A stretch of 64,000 bases of DNA from an uncultured Planctomycetales bacterium (GTDB lineage: Bacteria; Planctomycetota; Planctomycetia; Isosphaerales; Isosphaeraceae). This document shows positions 39,121 to 47,202 of this stretch, one piece after another. Location: the NCBI GenBank assembly GCA_903926465.1, contig CAIYJE010000035.1, positions 52,950 through 116,949 of the forward strand. Reading direction: 5' to 3'. Each line of letters starts with the position of its first letter. Position 1 is the first letter of the stretch. The position numbers and the translations under genes are program-made. Under the pieces are notes generated by a model. The model saw nothing but the letters and a program-made list of their open reading frames with translations, was not told the DNA's origin and made no database searches.

Positions 39121-39835
39121 TTAAAACACAGTACTCTTGTTTGGTTCGTGAACACAATTCTTTGACTCTGAACCGTATCAACGTGGGCTCATTCCCAGAA
39201 GCACATGAGAAGGGGTGTTCGTTGCATCCGGCCGTCTACGCGGAATTTGAGCGGATTTGTGCCGCCAGGCCGTGTACGGGCGATGTGCTGGAGGTGGGTG
39301 CGGTCCCTTCGGACGATAGCTTGCTCTGTTTGCCTGCGCTGGCGGGTGCCCGGAGCAAATCGGCGTGAACCTGGACGGCCCACATTGGTACCGGGATTTT
39401 GAGATATTACAGGCCAATGCGAACGATCTCAGCACGCACCCACGGTTCAGGGACGATTCCTTTGACCTGGTTTTATGTAACGCGGTGATGGAGCACGATC
39501 GTTGCTTCTGGAAAACCGTGGCCGAGATCAAGCGGGTGACCCGGCCTGGCGGCCTGATTGGGATTGGGGTGCCGGCATACACCACGCTGCCGCTGGAGCG
39601 GAGGTTCTCAAAACTTGCCCGGATGTTCGGCCGGTTTGGCGTTCCAACGCGGATGCTCGATCCGATGCAGGCCTCTACCCTGACCCTGCGCGTGCATAAC
39701 TACCCGGGTGATTATTACCGGTTCAGCCCGCAGGCCGTTGAAGAGGTGTTTTTAGAGGGGTTGGTTGAGAAAGAGCTGCACACGCTGATGCTGCCGCCCA
39801 GGGTGATTGGGTTCGGCGTCAAACCCGCTCAATAA
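39117..39835 (+). pseudogene. class I SAM-dependent methyltransferase broken by a one-base frameshift
   Basis: Two adjoining frames carry one methyltransferase. The first (from a possible TTG at 39117 or GTG at 39183 to a stop at 39366-39368) contains HPAVYAEFERICAARPCTGD and motif I VLEVGAVPSDDSLLCLPAL. The second (39365-39835) carries NLDGPHWYRDFEILQANAND, motif IV-type FDLVLCNAVMEHDRCFWKT, RVTRPGGLIGIGVP and a C-terminal part. Adding one G in the GG run at about 39351-39354 would join them as AREQIGVNLDGPH, a typical family sequence, so a single-base deletion (or a sequence error) is the likely cause. It sits at the edge of the glycosyltransferase locus, where it may have modified a glycan or lipid. 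Confidence 0.7.
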
Positions 39836-40868
39836 CCGAGAGCAGTTCTGGAAACCATCGTTGCAGGGAATAGTGCAATTCCACGAATTCACGGCCCGCC
39901 AAGCCCATCCGCTGGCGTCGTGCGGCATCCTGAATCAGGGTGGCAAGTGCTGCTCGCCATTCAGCTTCGGTGGTCGCCGCAAAGCCACGGGTTCCGTTGC
40001 CTGTGATCTCTGGGTTAATACCCACGGGACTTGCCACCACTGGCAAGAACGCGGCCATGTACTGGAGCAGTTTGCAGCCGCATTTGCCGCGCTGGAAGGG
40101 GTTGTCAACCAGGGGCATGATGCCGATATCAAAGTGGCTTACAATCTGGGTTTCGACCTGTGGACTCCATTCGACAAACTGCCAGCGAAGTGTGGTCTGG
40201 GGGAATACTGGGCGGGGCTTGGATATCACCACAAACTCGAATTGGAGTTCGCACTGGAGTTTCGCAAGCAATTCGAGGTAAGGGAATAGCGTGTCGGCAA
40301 TTGACTGTGAAGAGCCAAGCCATCCCACGCGCACAGGCCCCAGGCTGTTCGTCGGCGGATGCGGGCGGGCGGGATAGAGGCTGGTGTCGATCACGGTTGG
40401 AATCACGGACACGCGCATTGTGTGTTCTCTGGCAAATGAGGCAAGGTACTCATTGCCTGCAATGACCCAGGCGGCTTGTTTGCAAATGCGGCCGATGTGG
40501 TTGGCCTTCTGGCCGAGAAAGATGGCGTCGTCGAAATCAAAGACTACCCGCGCATTCTTGCGGAAGAGTAATTCCTCATACTCGAATTTCCCTTCGAGCA
40601 GGTCTCGGTTGAGGAACACGGCATCAAATCGACTGGCCTGTTTGATGTCATGAAGTCGGTTCCAGCGGCGAATATGCAGGCCTGCGCGACAATATCCGGC
40701 TTGGAGCAACCGATGCTGAAACGGAGTGATCCACGGTTGGGCGGGGCGGCGGGGGCGAAGTGAAACCTGCCAGCCGGCCCGTTCCAGGTAGGGAAGATAC
40801 TGGCCGATCCGGAACCGGCCGGCGGGGTCTTGCGCACCATGCGTGAATGCCAGGAGCCGCTTCTTCAC
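39819..40868 (-). CDS. glycosyltransferase, GT4-like
   Basis: 349 residues. Family 4-type two-domain transferase: N-terminal Rossmann half (KRLLAFTHGAQDPAGRFRIG, ARVVFDFDDAIFLGQKANHI), then the C-terminal half with VRVGWLGSSQSIADTLFPYL, the acceptor/nucleotide region HFDIGIMPLVDNPFQRGKCG CKLLQYMA (conserved Lys/Gly and the E-x7-E-like Leu-Gln-Tyr segment) and ASPVGINPEITGNG. The GKCGCKLLQYMAA pattern is typical of GT4 members acting in polysaccharide or LPS sugar assembly. ATG at 40868 overlaps the TGA of the preceding gene by four bases. The overlap of its 3' end with the frameshifted methyltransferase (39819-39835) is convergent. Sugar donor unknown. Confidence 0.88.
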   Translation of the reverse strand: MKKRLLAFTHGAQDPAGRFRIGQYLPYLERAGWQVSLRPRRPAQPWITPFQHRLLQAGYCRAGLHIRRWNRLHDIKQASRFDAVFLNRDLLEGKFEYEELLFRKNARVVFDFDDAIFLGQKANHIGRICKQAAWVIAGNEYLASFAREHTMRVSVIPTVIDTSLYPARPHPPTNSLGPVRVGWLGSSQSIADTLFPYLELLAKLQCELQFEFVVISKPRPVFPQTTLRWQFVEWSPQVETQIVSHFDIGIMPLVDNPFQRGKCGCKLLQYMAAFLPVVASPVGINPEITGNGTRGFAATTEAEWRAALATLIQDAARRQRMGLAGREFVELHYSLQRWFPELLSVIERV

Positions 40869-42040
40869 GATGTGGCTCTCGATGAGATCCGACGAGCGTT
40901 ATGCTTGCGTTCCTGAAGTTCCAGGTAAACGCGTTCTATGGCATCGACGTTGGTCTGAAAATTGTGATGGGCCGCCAATTGTCGAGCGTGGCCGGCCATC
41001 TGGGCCCGGACCTCGGGATTGGAAAGTTCGATCAGGGCTGCCGTCAGGTCGTCCACGTTGCTGGGCCGATCGAGGATGCGGCCTTCGCGTCCGCTCAAGA
41101 GCAGTTCGGAGGCACCATTCCTCCGTGTGGTAATCACGGGCAATCCGCAGGCGCAAGCTTCGAGCACGGTCAGGCTGCAGGCATCGTGCCAGGTGGGTAA
41201 TACGAAAGTGTCGGCGGCGGCGAAGTAGGGAACCGAGTCAGCTACGAATCCAGGGAAGAGGACATCGTTTTCAATCTGGAGTTTGCGAACCGTTCGGAGC
41301 GATTCTTTGCTGGGCGCTTTGCCCAGGATCATCAGTTTGAGGTCGGGCCGGCAGGCCTTTGCTCGCGCAAAGGCCTGGAACAAGAACGGTAGCCCTTTCA
41401 AACGGGGGTTGTGTGCGGCGAACAGAAAGACCGTCTTGTCTGAAACCTGGAACTGTCGGCGGTAGTTGCTGCGCTCATCGGCGCTGGGTGATTGGAAGCG
41501 GGCAGTATCAACGCCGTTGGGGATTAGCCGAATCCGTTCGGCCGCCACTCCGTACCAGTGATTCAGGTCTGTTGCCACCATCTGGGACACGGCGATAACC
41601 AGGCTTGAAGAGTTACCGATGTAGAGAGATTGTTCAAACTGCCTGAGTTCATTCAACCAGCGGCGGCGTCGCGGGCGCATTCTGGCAAAAAAGCGCTGGA
41701 GGGGAGTGAGTGACTCCAGTTCGTGGACCTGGTTGGCGATACGGCAACCTGCCTGAGGCTGGGTCACGTCGGCGGAACTGGCAACGCCCAGATCATGCAC
41801 CACGTCGGCATCGAGGCTGGTGATCATGGCGTCTGCCGTTCTTGTTCTGACCAGCCGGCTGGGGTGCCAGGGCATGAGCAGAAGAGTGATGGCCGGCGAT
41901 GCAGGTTGAGCCGGGGCGCGGAACGCCAGCACGGTGAGCCTGTGGCCCCGTTCGGCCAGCGTATGGACCAGGCTCCAGGTCCACTGTTCCAGGCCGCCAC
42001 CATGCTGGTCGAACCGTTCAACGGCAATTGCAATCTTCAT
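40865..42040 (-). CDS. glycosyltransferase, GT4 family
   Basis: 391 residues from ATG at 42040, which forms an ATGA overlap with the GT9 remnant; a 49-codon longer frame exists but runs through that gene. Typical GT4: MKIAIAVERFDQHGGGLEQW with the N-terminal glycine-rich loop, VVHDLGVASSADVTQPQAGC, IRLIPNGVDTARFQSPS linking the two lobes, KTVFLFAAHNPRLKGLPFLF, LKLMILGKAP, and the EX7E-type nucleotide-sugar region HDACSLTVLEACACGLPVIT. It is a retaining transferase and likely adds a hexose to a lipid-linked or surface glycan. Its 3' end overlaps the next GT4 gene by four bases. Confidence 0.92.
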   Translation of the reverse strand: MKIAIAVERFDQHGGGLEQWTWSLVHTLAERGHRLTVLAFRAPAQPASPAITLLLMPWHPSRLVRTRTADAMITSLDADVVHDLGVASSADVTQPQAGCRIANQVHELESLTPLQRFFARMRPRRRRWLNELRQFEQSLYIGNSSSLVIAVSQMVATDLNHWYGVAAERIRLIPNGVDTARFQSPSADERSNYRRQFQVSDKTVFLFAAHNPRLKGLPFLFQAFARAKACRPDLKLMILGKAPSKESLRTVRKLQIENDVLFPGFVADSVPYFAAADTFVLPTWHDACSLTVLEACACGLPVITTRRNGASELLLSGREGRILDRPSNVDDLTAALIELSNPEVRAQMAGHARQLAAHHNFQTNVDAIERVYLELQERKHNARRISSRATS

Positions 42041-42535
42041 GCCGGCGGTTCGCCTGTGAGTGACCCGATGGCGTCCAGAATGGTCTCTGGCTCCAGGGCT
42101 TGCATGTGCAGGCCCTGGGGGTCTGACCGATAGGTATTGTGCGTGGTAGGACGAATCGCCTGGATTACGCGGTGCCCGGGCCCCCAAGGTCCCGTGCGTT
42201 CGGGATGTGTGGGGCCGAAAAGGGCCACCACAGGCACTTTAAAGGCGGCCGCCGCATGCATCGGCCCGGAATCACATGAGACCATCAGCTTGGCGTTTTT
42301 GAACAGGCAAAGAGCCTGGCCCAGGGTGAGTTGACCCACCAGCGATGTTACGGCGTTTGAGCCTACTAAACTTAGCAACTGATCCGCATGTTTCTGGTCG
42401 TCTTGCCAGCCATTCAAGATGAGCGGATAGGGCACGGTCTCCTGTAAGTGGCAGATGACCTGGCTTTGATTGGTTCGGGCGCGATCTTCGCGGGATGGGC
42501 AATGGATTGATTGCCAGGAAGTCTGCTCGGGAGAT
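42037..42535 (-). pseudogene. truncated GT9 (heptosyltransferase-type) gene
   Basis: The frame 42037-42435 encodes a GT9 C-terminal half: LNGWQDDQKHADQLLSLVGS, LTLGQALCLFKNAKLMVSCD, SGPMHAAAAFKVPVVALFGP and THPERTGPWGPGHRVI, which match the donor-binding site of ADP-heptose-type glycosyltransferases. Reading on in the same frame to about 42535 adds about 30 plausible residues, but the N-terminal Rossmann half (about 150 residues) is absent and the sequence upstream is an acyl-carrier-protein remnant instead. So the gene is 5'-truncated, probably by a deletion. It keeps the ATGA overlap with the following GT4, showing it was once translated in this operon. Confidence 0.75.
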
Positions 42536-42539
42536 GCGT

Positions 42540-42793
42540 CTGAGCCTCCACGAAATCAGCCAGTTCGAAGGGGCTGGCAATGGGCGGCAGATCGTCGGGT
42601 CGAGATCTGAGTTGGTAACGATCCATCACGGCGAACAGAATTCCGAATAGGTCCAGGAATCGATTCCAAGATCTTCCATGAACCGCGCGTTCGGAGAGAT
42701 CTCAGCGGTTGGATCCAGGTTGACAACCGATCGAACAATGCTTCTGAGTTCATCGGCCAACGCTTCACGATTGTGCGGTACTGGCTGGTCCAC
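42540..42793 (-). pseudogene. acyl carrier protein with a frameshift at the phosphopantetheine serine
   Basis: From GTG at 42793 the minus strand reads MDQPVPHNREALADELRSIV and NARFMEDLGIDS (about residues 1-46, to 42656), a standard acyl carrier protein start with the DS serine that would carry phosphopantetheine. The frame then fails. One base later it continues as LDLFGILFAVMDRYQLRSRP and SPFELADFVEAQ to about 42560. A single C missing at the CC pair near 42656 would restore GIDSLDLFGILFAVMD. No ACP stop is seen because the downstream frame runs into the GT9 remnant. ACPs of this kind supply fatty acyl groups for lipid A or polyketide-like lipid synthesis. The 42794-42874 stretch has nothing else. 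Confidence 0.65.
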
Positions 42794-42874
42794 AATGGGC
42801 CTTTCGTGAATGACGGCGAGAAGTCTTCAACAGGTCAATATCGGGCGGAGGACGTCGGCCTTATCGAATCAAGA

Positions 42875-44386
42875 TCATGGGAATGTGCGACTCGTGGGTA
42901 AGCGCCAGAGTTCTACGCTCTCGGACCGTAGTACCATTTCGCTACCTGGTTCAATCGGTGGTTCAGGGACAGTGTTTGATCTATGTAATCGGAAGAGATC
43001 TCCAACGTCTACAGCCTGGCGTACCTGGGATTTCGGTGCCAGACGTACATGGGGGTCAAGCATGTAGCCAAGGGTAAGCAGGCCATACTGAAGATTTCTG
43101 GGGGGGAATAGCACCAGGGGGTTCTCGCTGGCGTTGATCAGTGTAGCGATCCTCTGGTAATCGTTGGCGTTATACTTGTTCCACGCGTTTTTCTGGGGAA
43201 TTTGAACCAGGTCGGCAGTTCCCCCCAGCGCTATCAAGCCCATGAGCAGCCAGGGGCGTGGCGCAGCAATCCATGTAAGTACGAGGATTTCACCCACCCA
43301 TGCCGCCACCAAAAACCTAGGCACTGCGCTCCTTCGGCCTCCGAACATAAGATCTGGTAGGGCTAGCGGCAGAGCATTTACGGCGATCAGCAAAAACACG
43401 AACCAAGCTTCTCTTCGGTCGCCAGACCGCCACCACGAGAACATTCCCCAGGCCGCCAATGGTGCCACGATCATTCCAATCCAGGTGGACCGGACATCAC
43501 ACGCCACTGCACCCACGCCCCAGAGCCATCCACTCAGCAGTTTTCCAACAGACGAGGTATTCTTGACCCAGTCGAGACCAGTTACCGTTCCACCAGCCTG
43601 CAAGCTAAGTCCAATCCAGACACCCAAAAGCAGCAATGAAATCGCCCAGGCGGCTCCAGCCTGTTTCCACTGGGTCCAACTGTTTCGGTCGGTAGCCACA
43701 AATGCGATGTGTGCTCCCACAACGCCCAGAAACAGAAACTTCGTATACAGCCCGAGTGTGATGAAGAGTCCATAGATCCACCAACCTCGCCCGGTGCGAA
43801 GTGCGTGCAACAGGCTGGCGCTAGAGAGTAACGTCAATACGCCCCAGAGTCCGTAATCCCTGGCATCTTGGGCATATCTGACGAAGAACGGTGAGACCGC
43901 CCATAAAGCGAGTGCCGTAAGCGTGACCCGCTGGTCTCCCCATAGCTCCCGACCGAGCCAGAGAATTCCGGGAATGGCAAGCAGGCTCAGCAGGGCTGCC
44001 CCAGCGCGCAAACTGGTTGGCGAATCACCAACCAGAATGGCCCACCAGCGGGCCAGGATATAATAAAGGGGAACTTGCTGCGGTTCCTCGCGTGACAGAC
44101 TCAAAATTGCATCCCAAGTGCCGCGTGTTGGATCTAGCTTTTGAAATCGCTGGATGTCCGCGGACCGGACTTCGCCTGCATTGGCAAAAAAATCGGTGAA
44201 CTCTTTGATGGTATGTCCACTGATGCGCAATGCCGTGTCGGCCTCATCCGTGAACCAGACCTTGCCGCCGAGGTTCCCAAAGCGAAAGTAAATACCGGCG
44301 CCAACAATCAGGACCAGAATCCACCACCAGGCCGTCTTTAGAGAAGAGTTGCCCGACCCAGAGAAGGTAGGAAATATCAGCTTCAT
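42875..44386 (-). CDS. GT39/PMT-like multi-membrane glycosyltransferase
   Basis: 503 residues with about ten membrane helices, starting WWWILVLIVGAGIYFRFGN. The first outer loop FTDEADTALRISGHTIKEF contains the acidic pair (DE) that is catalytic in the GT-C fold of protein mannosyltransferase/ArnT enzymes. Further hallmarks: PLYYILARWW (loop), VTLTALALWAVSPFFVRYAQ, and a C-terminal soluble part after residue about 400. GT39-type enzymes move a sugar from an undecaprenyl-phosphate donor to an outside acceptor. The gene reads toward the ACP/GT9/GT4 genes and is probably the head of that operon, 81 bases before the ACP remnant. The sugar and the acceptor are unknown. Confidence 0.85.
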   Translation of the reverse strand: MKLIFPTFSGSGNSSLKTAWWWILVLIVGAGIYFRFGNLGGKVWFTDEADTALRISGHTIKEFTDFFANAGEVRSADIQRFQKLDPTRGTWDAILSLSREEPQQVPLYYILARWWAILVGDSPTSLRAGAALLSLLAIPGILWLGRELWGDQRVTLTALALWAVSPFFVRYAQDARDYGLWGVLTLLSSASLLHALRTGRGWWIYGLFITLGLYTKFLFLGVVGAHIAFVATDRNSWTQWKQAGAAWAISLLLLGVWIGLSLQAGGTVTGLDWVKNTSSVGKLLSGWLWGVGAVACDVRSTWIGMIVAPLAAWGMFSWWRSGDRREAWFVFLLIAVNALPLALPDLMFGGRRSAVPRFLVAAWVGEILVLTWIAAPRPWLLMGLIALGGTADLVQIPQKNAWNKYNANDYQRIATLINASENPLVLFPPRNLQYGLLTLGYMLDPHVRLAPKSQVRQAVDVGDLFRLHRSNTVPEPPIEPGSEMVLRSESVELWRLPTSRTFP

Positions 44387-44575
44387 CTGGTCGTCCTTCG
44401 TCGATAAGAAAACAAGATCAATTCTGTTTTATAAAGAAATGGTATGTGCGAATGTAACGGTGAGGCCGCGTTATGGTGGTTGTGGTGCGGTGTTGGTATT
44501 GCTTATCGATCCTGAACCAAATCGCTCAAACACAAGAGTGTGACGGTGCCAATCCGTCCTTCTCCTGCAGCGGGC

Positions 44576-44653
44576 TCACAATTGGGTTGCAGAGAAAAAC
44601 AACCCCAAGAGACCGCCGAGGGCGGCTGTCTCACATGTGCAATCCAATTGTGA
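44576..44653 (-). repeat. MITE-like palindromic element, family 1 copy B
   Basis: Terminal inverted repeats TCACAATTGGGTTGCA (44576-44591) and TGCAATCCAATTGTGA (44638-44653) with one mismatch; in the middle the hairpin GAGACCGCCG/CGGCTGTCTC (44609-44632). Read on the minus strand it aligns base by base with the element at 8726-8810. It sits in the otherwise empty 44387-44682 region, which also has an AT-rich stretch near 44420 that could hold the GT39 promoter. Confidence 0.75.
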
Positions 44654-44682
44654 ACCGCGGCAGTTGTCATGCTTCAGCGGGC

Positions 44683-46269
44683 TCACTCTCGCGTTAGCTG
44701 GCCATCCACCAGCCTCATGATTTTCAACGGGTTCCCCTCTTTCAGGGCGTCTGGCAGAGCGCTTTGAGGGAAGTTCTGGAGGCAGAGCGGCCGGACAAAC
44801 CGTTCAATGGCGCGAGAGCCAACCGAGGTGGTTCGCCCTTCGGAGGTGGCAGGGTAGGGTCCCCCGTGGTGCATGGCGTGGCAAACCTCCACGCCGGTTG
44901 GGAAGCCGTTCACCAGCAACCGTCCCGCCCGGATAGCCAACGCCTCAACCAGCGCATGGTGGGTACCCAGCTCGGCTTCGGTGGCGTGGATTGTGGCCGT
45001 CAATTGCCCCTCAAGGGCCTGGGCCACTTGCAGGGCTTCCGCTTCGCTTGCCACTTCCACAATCAGAGACGACGGTCCGAAAACCTCGTCCATGAGATGA
45101 GGATGGGCCAGGAAGTTTGCCCCGGTGGTGCGGAACAGAGCCGCGCCGGCGAAGTGGCCGGCGGAATTCTGCTCCACGGTCACTTTGGCCACCTGCTTGA
45201 CGCCCGGCACCCCGGCAAATCGCTCGATCCCTGCACGGTATTCTTCGCAGATCGAAGCGGTGAGCATGGCACCCGCTGGAGTGGCGGCCAGTAGTAGCGT
45301 GAGCGCGGCCAGGAACCGCTCGGTGTCTGCTCCGGCCGGTGTTACCACAAGCCCGGGATTGGTGCAGAACTGCCCCACGCCCAGTGTGACCGACGCGTGA
45401 AAACCGGTGGCAATTGCCTCGGCCCGTTCGGCCAGTGCGGCGGGAAGCAGGAACACGGGGTTAATGGACCCCATCTCGGCATAGACCGGGATTGGGTCGG
45501 GTCTGGCTGCCGCGGCATCCATCAAGGCCCGACCACCGGCACGTGAGCCAGTGAAGCCCACGGCCTTGATGGCTGGGTGCTTCACGAGTGCCATGCCAAC
45601 GTCTCGGCCAGGGCCGTAGAGCAGGGAAAAGACCCCCTCGGGCATGCCCGTGGTCTTGACTGCCTGCTGGATGATTCGGCCGACAAGTTCAGACGTGCCC
45701 AGGTGCCCTTGATGCGGTTTGACGATCACCGGGCATCCGGCTGCCAGTGCGCTTGCGGTGTCTCCACCGGCCACGCTGAACGCCAGCGGAAAGTTACTGG
45801 AGCTGAACACGGCCACCGGGCCAACGGGCACCAGCATGGACCGGACGTCGGGCTTGGGGACCGGTGTGCGGGCTGGGTCGGCGTGATCGATGCGGGCATC
45901 GAGCCAGCTTCCTTCCTCGATCAAGCTGGCGAACAGGCGAAGCTGGCCGCAGGTCCGGCCAATCTCGCCGGTCAGGCGGGCCTGGGGGAGGGCCGTCTCT
46001 TGATGGGCCCGCTCCACGATGACCGCCGCGTTCGACTCAATTCCCTGGGCAATCGCCTTGAGAAACTCTGCGCGCCGGGCCGGCGGCAGGGCCCCGAACT
46101 TTTCAAACGCCGATTCCGCCAGTTGCACGGCCGCTTCAACGTCTTCGTGTGAGGCCCAGCAATACTCGGGTTTTAGCACGGTCCCCGTGGCCGGCTCCAG
46201 GGCGCTGGCCCCTTTACCGCGGTGGGGGGCCTTGCCGGCCCCGATCAGCGAACAGCCTTCCAGTTGCAT
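44683..46269 (-). CDS. alpha-ketoglutarate semialdehyde dehydrogenase
   Basis: 528 residues from ATG at 46269 (MQLEGCSLIG), with GGAG ten bases upstream; a 21-codon longer frame is not family-like. NAD(P)-binding VFSSSNFPLAFSVAGGDTAS and AVGFTGSRAGGRALMD, Glu general base in IPVYAEMGSINPVF, catalytic Cys in GVGQFCTNPGLVV. These match the aldehyde dehydrogenase group acting on 2,5-dioxovalerate (alpha-ketoglutarate semialdehyde), the last enzyme of hydroxyproline and some sugar-acid pathways, giving alpha-ketoglutarate. It is last in the operon that starts near 53384, 34 bases after the deaminase gene. Confidence 0.9.
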   Translation of the reverse strand: MQLEGCSLIGAGKAPHRGKGASALEPATGTVLKPEYCWASHEDVEAAVQLAESAFEKFGALPPARRAEFLKAIAQGIESNAAVIVERAHQETALPQARLTGEIGRTCGQLRLFASLIEEGSWLDARIDHADPARTPVPKPDVRSMLVPVGPVAVFSSSNFPLAFSVAGGDTASALAAGCPVIVKPHQGHLGTSELVGRIIQQAVKTTGMPEGVFSLLYGPGRDVGMALVKHPAIKAVGFTGSRAGGRALMDAAAARPDPIPVYAEMGSINPVFLLPAALAERAEAIATGFHASVTLGVGQFCTNPGLVVTPAGADTERFLAALTLLLAATPAGAMLTASICEEYRAGIERFAGVPGVKQVAKVTVEQNSAGHFAGAALFRTTGANFLAHPHLMDEVFGPSSLIVEVASEAEALQVAQALEGQLTATIHATEAELGTHHALVEALAIRAGRLLVNGFPTGVEVCHAMHHGGPYPATSEGRTTSVGSRAIERFVRPLCLQNFPQSALPDALKEGNPLKIMRLVDGQLTRE

Positions 46270-46303
46270 GCTCAGACTCCAGAAATGGATTGCGAGGCGA
46301 AGG

Positions 46304-47197
46304 TCAAACCGTGGGTCGGTGTGCCAGGGCATGTTTCAGGGTGGCCAGCGCCTCGTCCCGTTCGTGGCCTGTTAACACCAAGCGCGGAGGCCGAACCCGT
46401 TCGTGCCCCATCTTGACCTCTTGCTGTACCAGCTTGATCAACTGAACGAACTTCGGCACCGTGTCCATTCGCAGCAACGGCAGGAACCAGTGATAGATGG
46501 CGCTTGCCTTGGCCTTGTCGCCGCGCTCGGCGGCCTCGAACAATGCTACCGATTCTTTCGGGAACGCGTTGACCAGACCGGCGATCCAGCCCGTGGCACC
46601 GGCATCCACTCCCTCAACCAGCACGTCATCCACGCCCACGAGCAGGTTCAGCCGAGCACCCAGCAGTGACTTCAAGGCGGTCACGCGTCGGACGTCGGCG
46701 CTGGATTCCTTGATGGCCTGCAGATTCTTGTGCTCGCTCGCCAGTTCGGCCACCTGCTCGGGCAGGAAGTCGGTCTTGTAGGCGATTGGGTTGTTATAGA
46801 GCATGCAAGAGAGCGGCGTGGCCTTGAAGATGGCGTCGACGTGCGCTTTCATCTCTCGCCAGTCGGTTGAGTAAACATAAGGCGGCAGCACCATCAGGCC
46901 CTGGCAGCCAGCATCCTGGGCCGATTTCGCCAGTTCTACGGCCTCGGCCGTACTGAGCGAAGAGATTCCCGCAACCACGGGAACCTTGGGGCCAACTGCC
47001 TTGATGCAGGTGCGCAAGATGTCAAGCTTTTCAGGAGTGCGGAGGGTTGCCCCTTCGCCCAGTGAGCCCAGGCAAACCAGCCCTTTACAGCCGGATTCGA
47101 TCAGCCAGCTTGCGTGTTCACCCACAAATCCGTGGTCTACACTGAGGTCGGGGTGAAAGGCCGTGGTCATTGCTGGAAAAACGCCGTGCCATTTCAT
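46304..47197 (-). CDS. 1-pyrroline-4-hydroxy-2-carboxylate deaminase (DHDPS family)
   Basis: 297 residues of the DHDPS/NAL aldolase superfamily: WHGVFPAMTTAFHPDLSVD, CKGLVCLGSLGEGATL, VPVVAGISS, YNNPIAYKTDF with the active Tyr, and Schiff-base lysine in LQAIKESSADVRR. The operon (epimerase, D-hydroxyproline dehydrogenase parts, KGSA dehydrogenase) identifies it as the deaminase that converts 1-pyrroline-4-hydroxy-2-carboxylate to alpha-ketoglutarate semialdehyde and ammonia, rather than true DHDPS. From sequence alone a different aldolase/hydratase of the family cannot be excluded. Five bases separate it from the FAD gene upstream. Confidence 0.9.
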   Translation of the reverse strand: MKWHGVFPAMTTAFHPDLSVDHGFVGEHASWLIESGCKGLVCLGSLGEGATLRTPEKLDILRTCIKAVGPKVPVVAGISSLSTAEAVELAKSAQDAGCQGLMVLPPYVYSTDWREMKAHVDAIFKATPLSCMLYNNPIAYKTDFLPEQVAELASEHKNLQAIKESSADVRRVTALKSLLGARLNLLVGVDDVLVEGVDAGATGWIAGLVNAFPKESVALFEAAERGDKAKASAIYHWFLPLLRMDTVPKFVQLIKLVQQEVKMGHERVRPPRLVLTGHERDEALATLKHALAHRPTV

Positions 47198-47202
47198 GCT
47201 GT

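Noticed and set aside
46304..47197. Annotation as dihydrodipicolinate synthase (DapA)
   Set aside because: Same superfamily and Schiff-base Lys, but the operon holds all other hydroxyproline catabolic enzymes and no lysine synthesis gene, so the deaminase is the better call.
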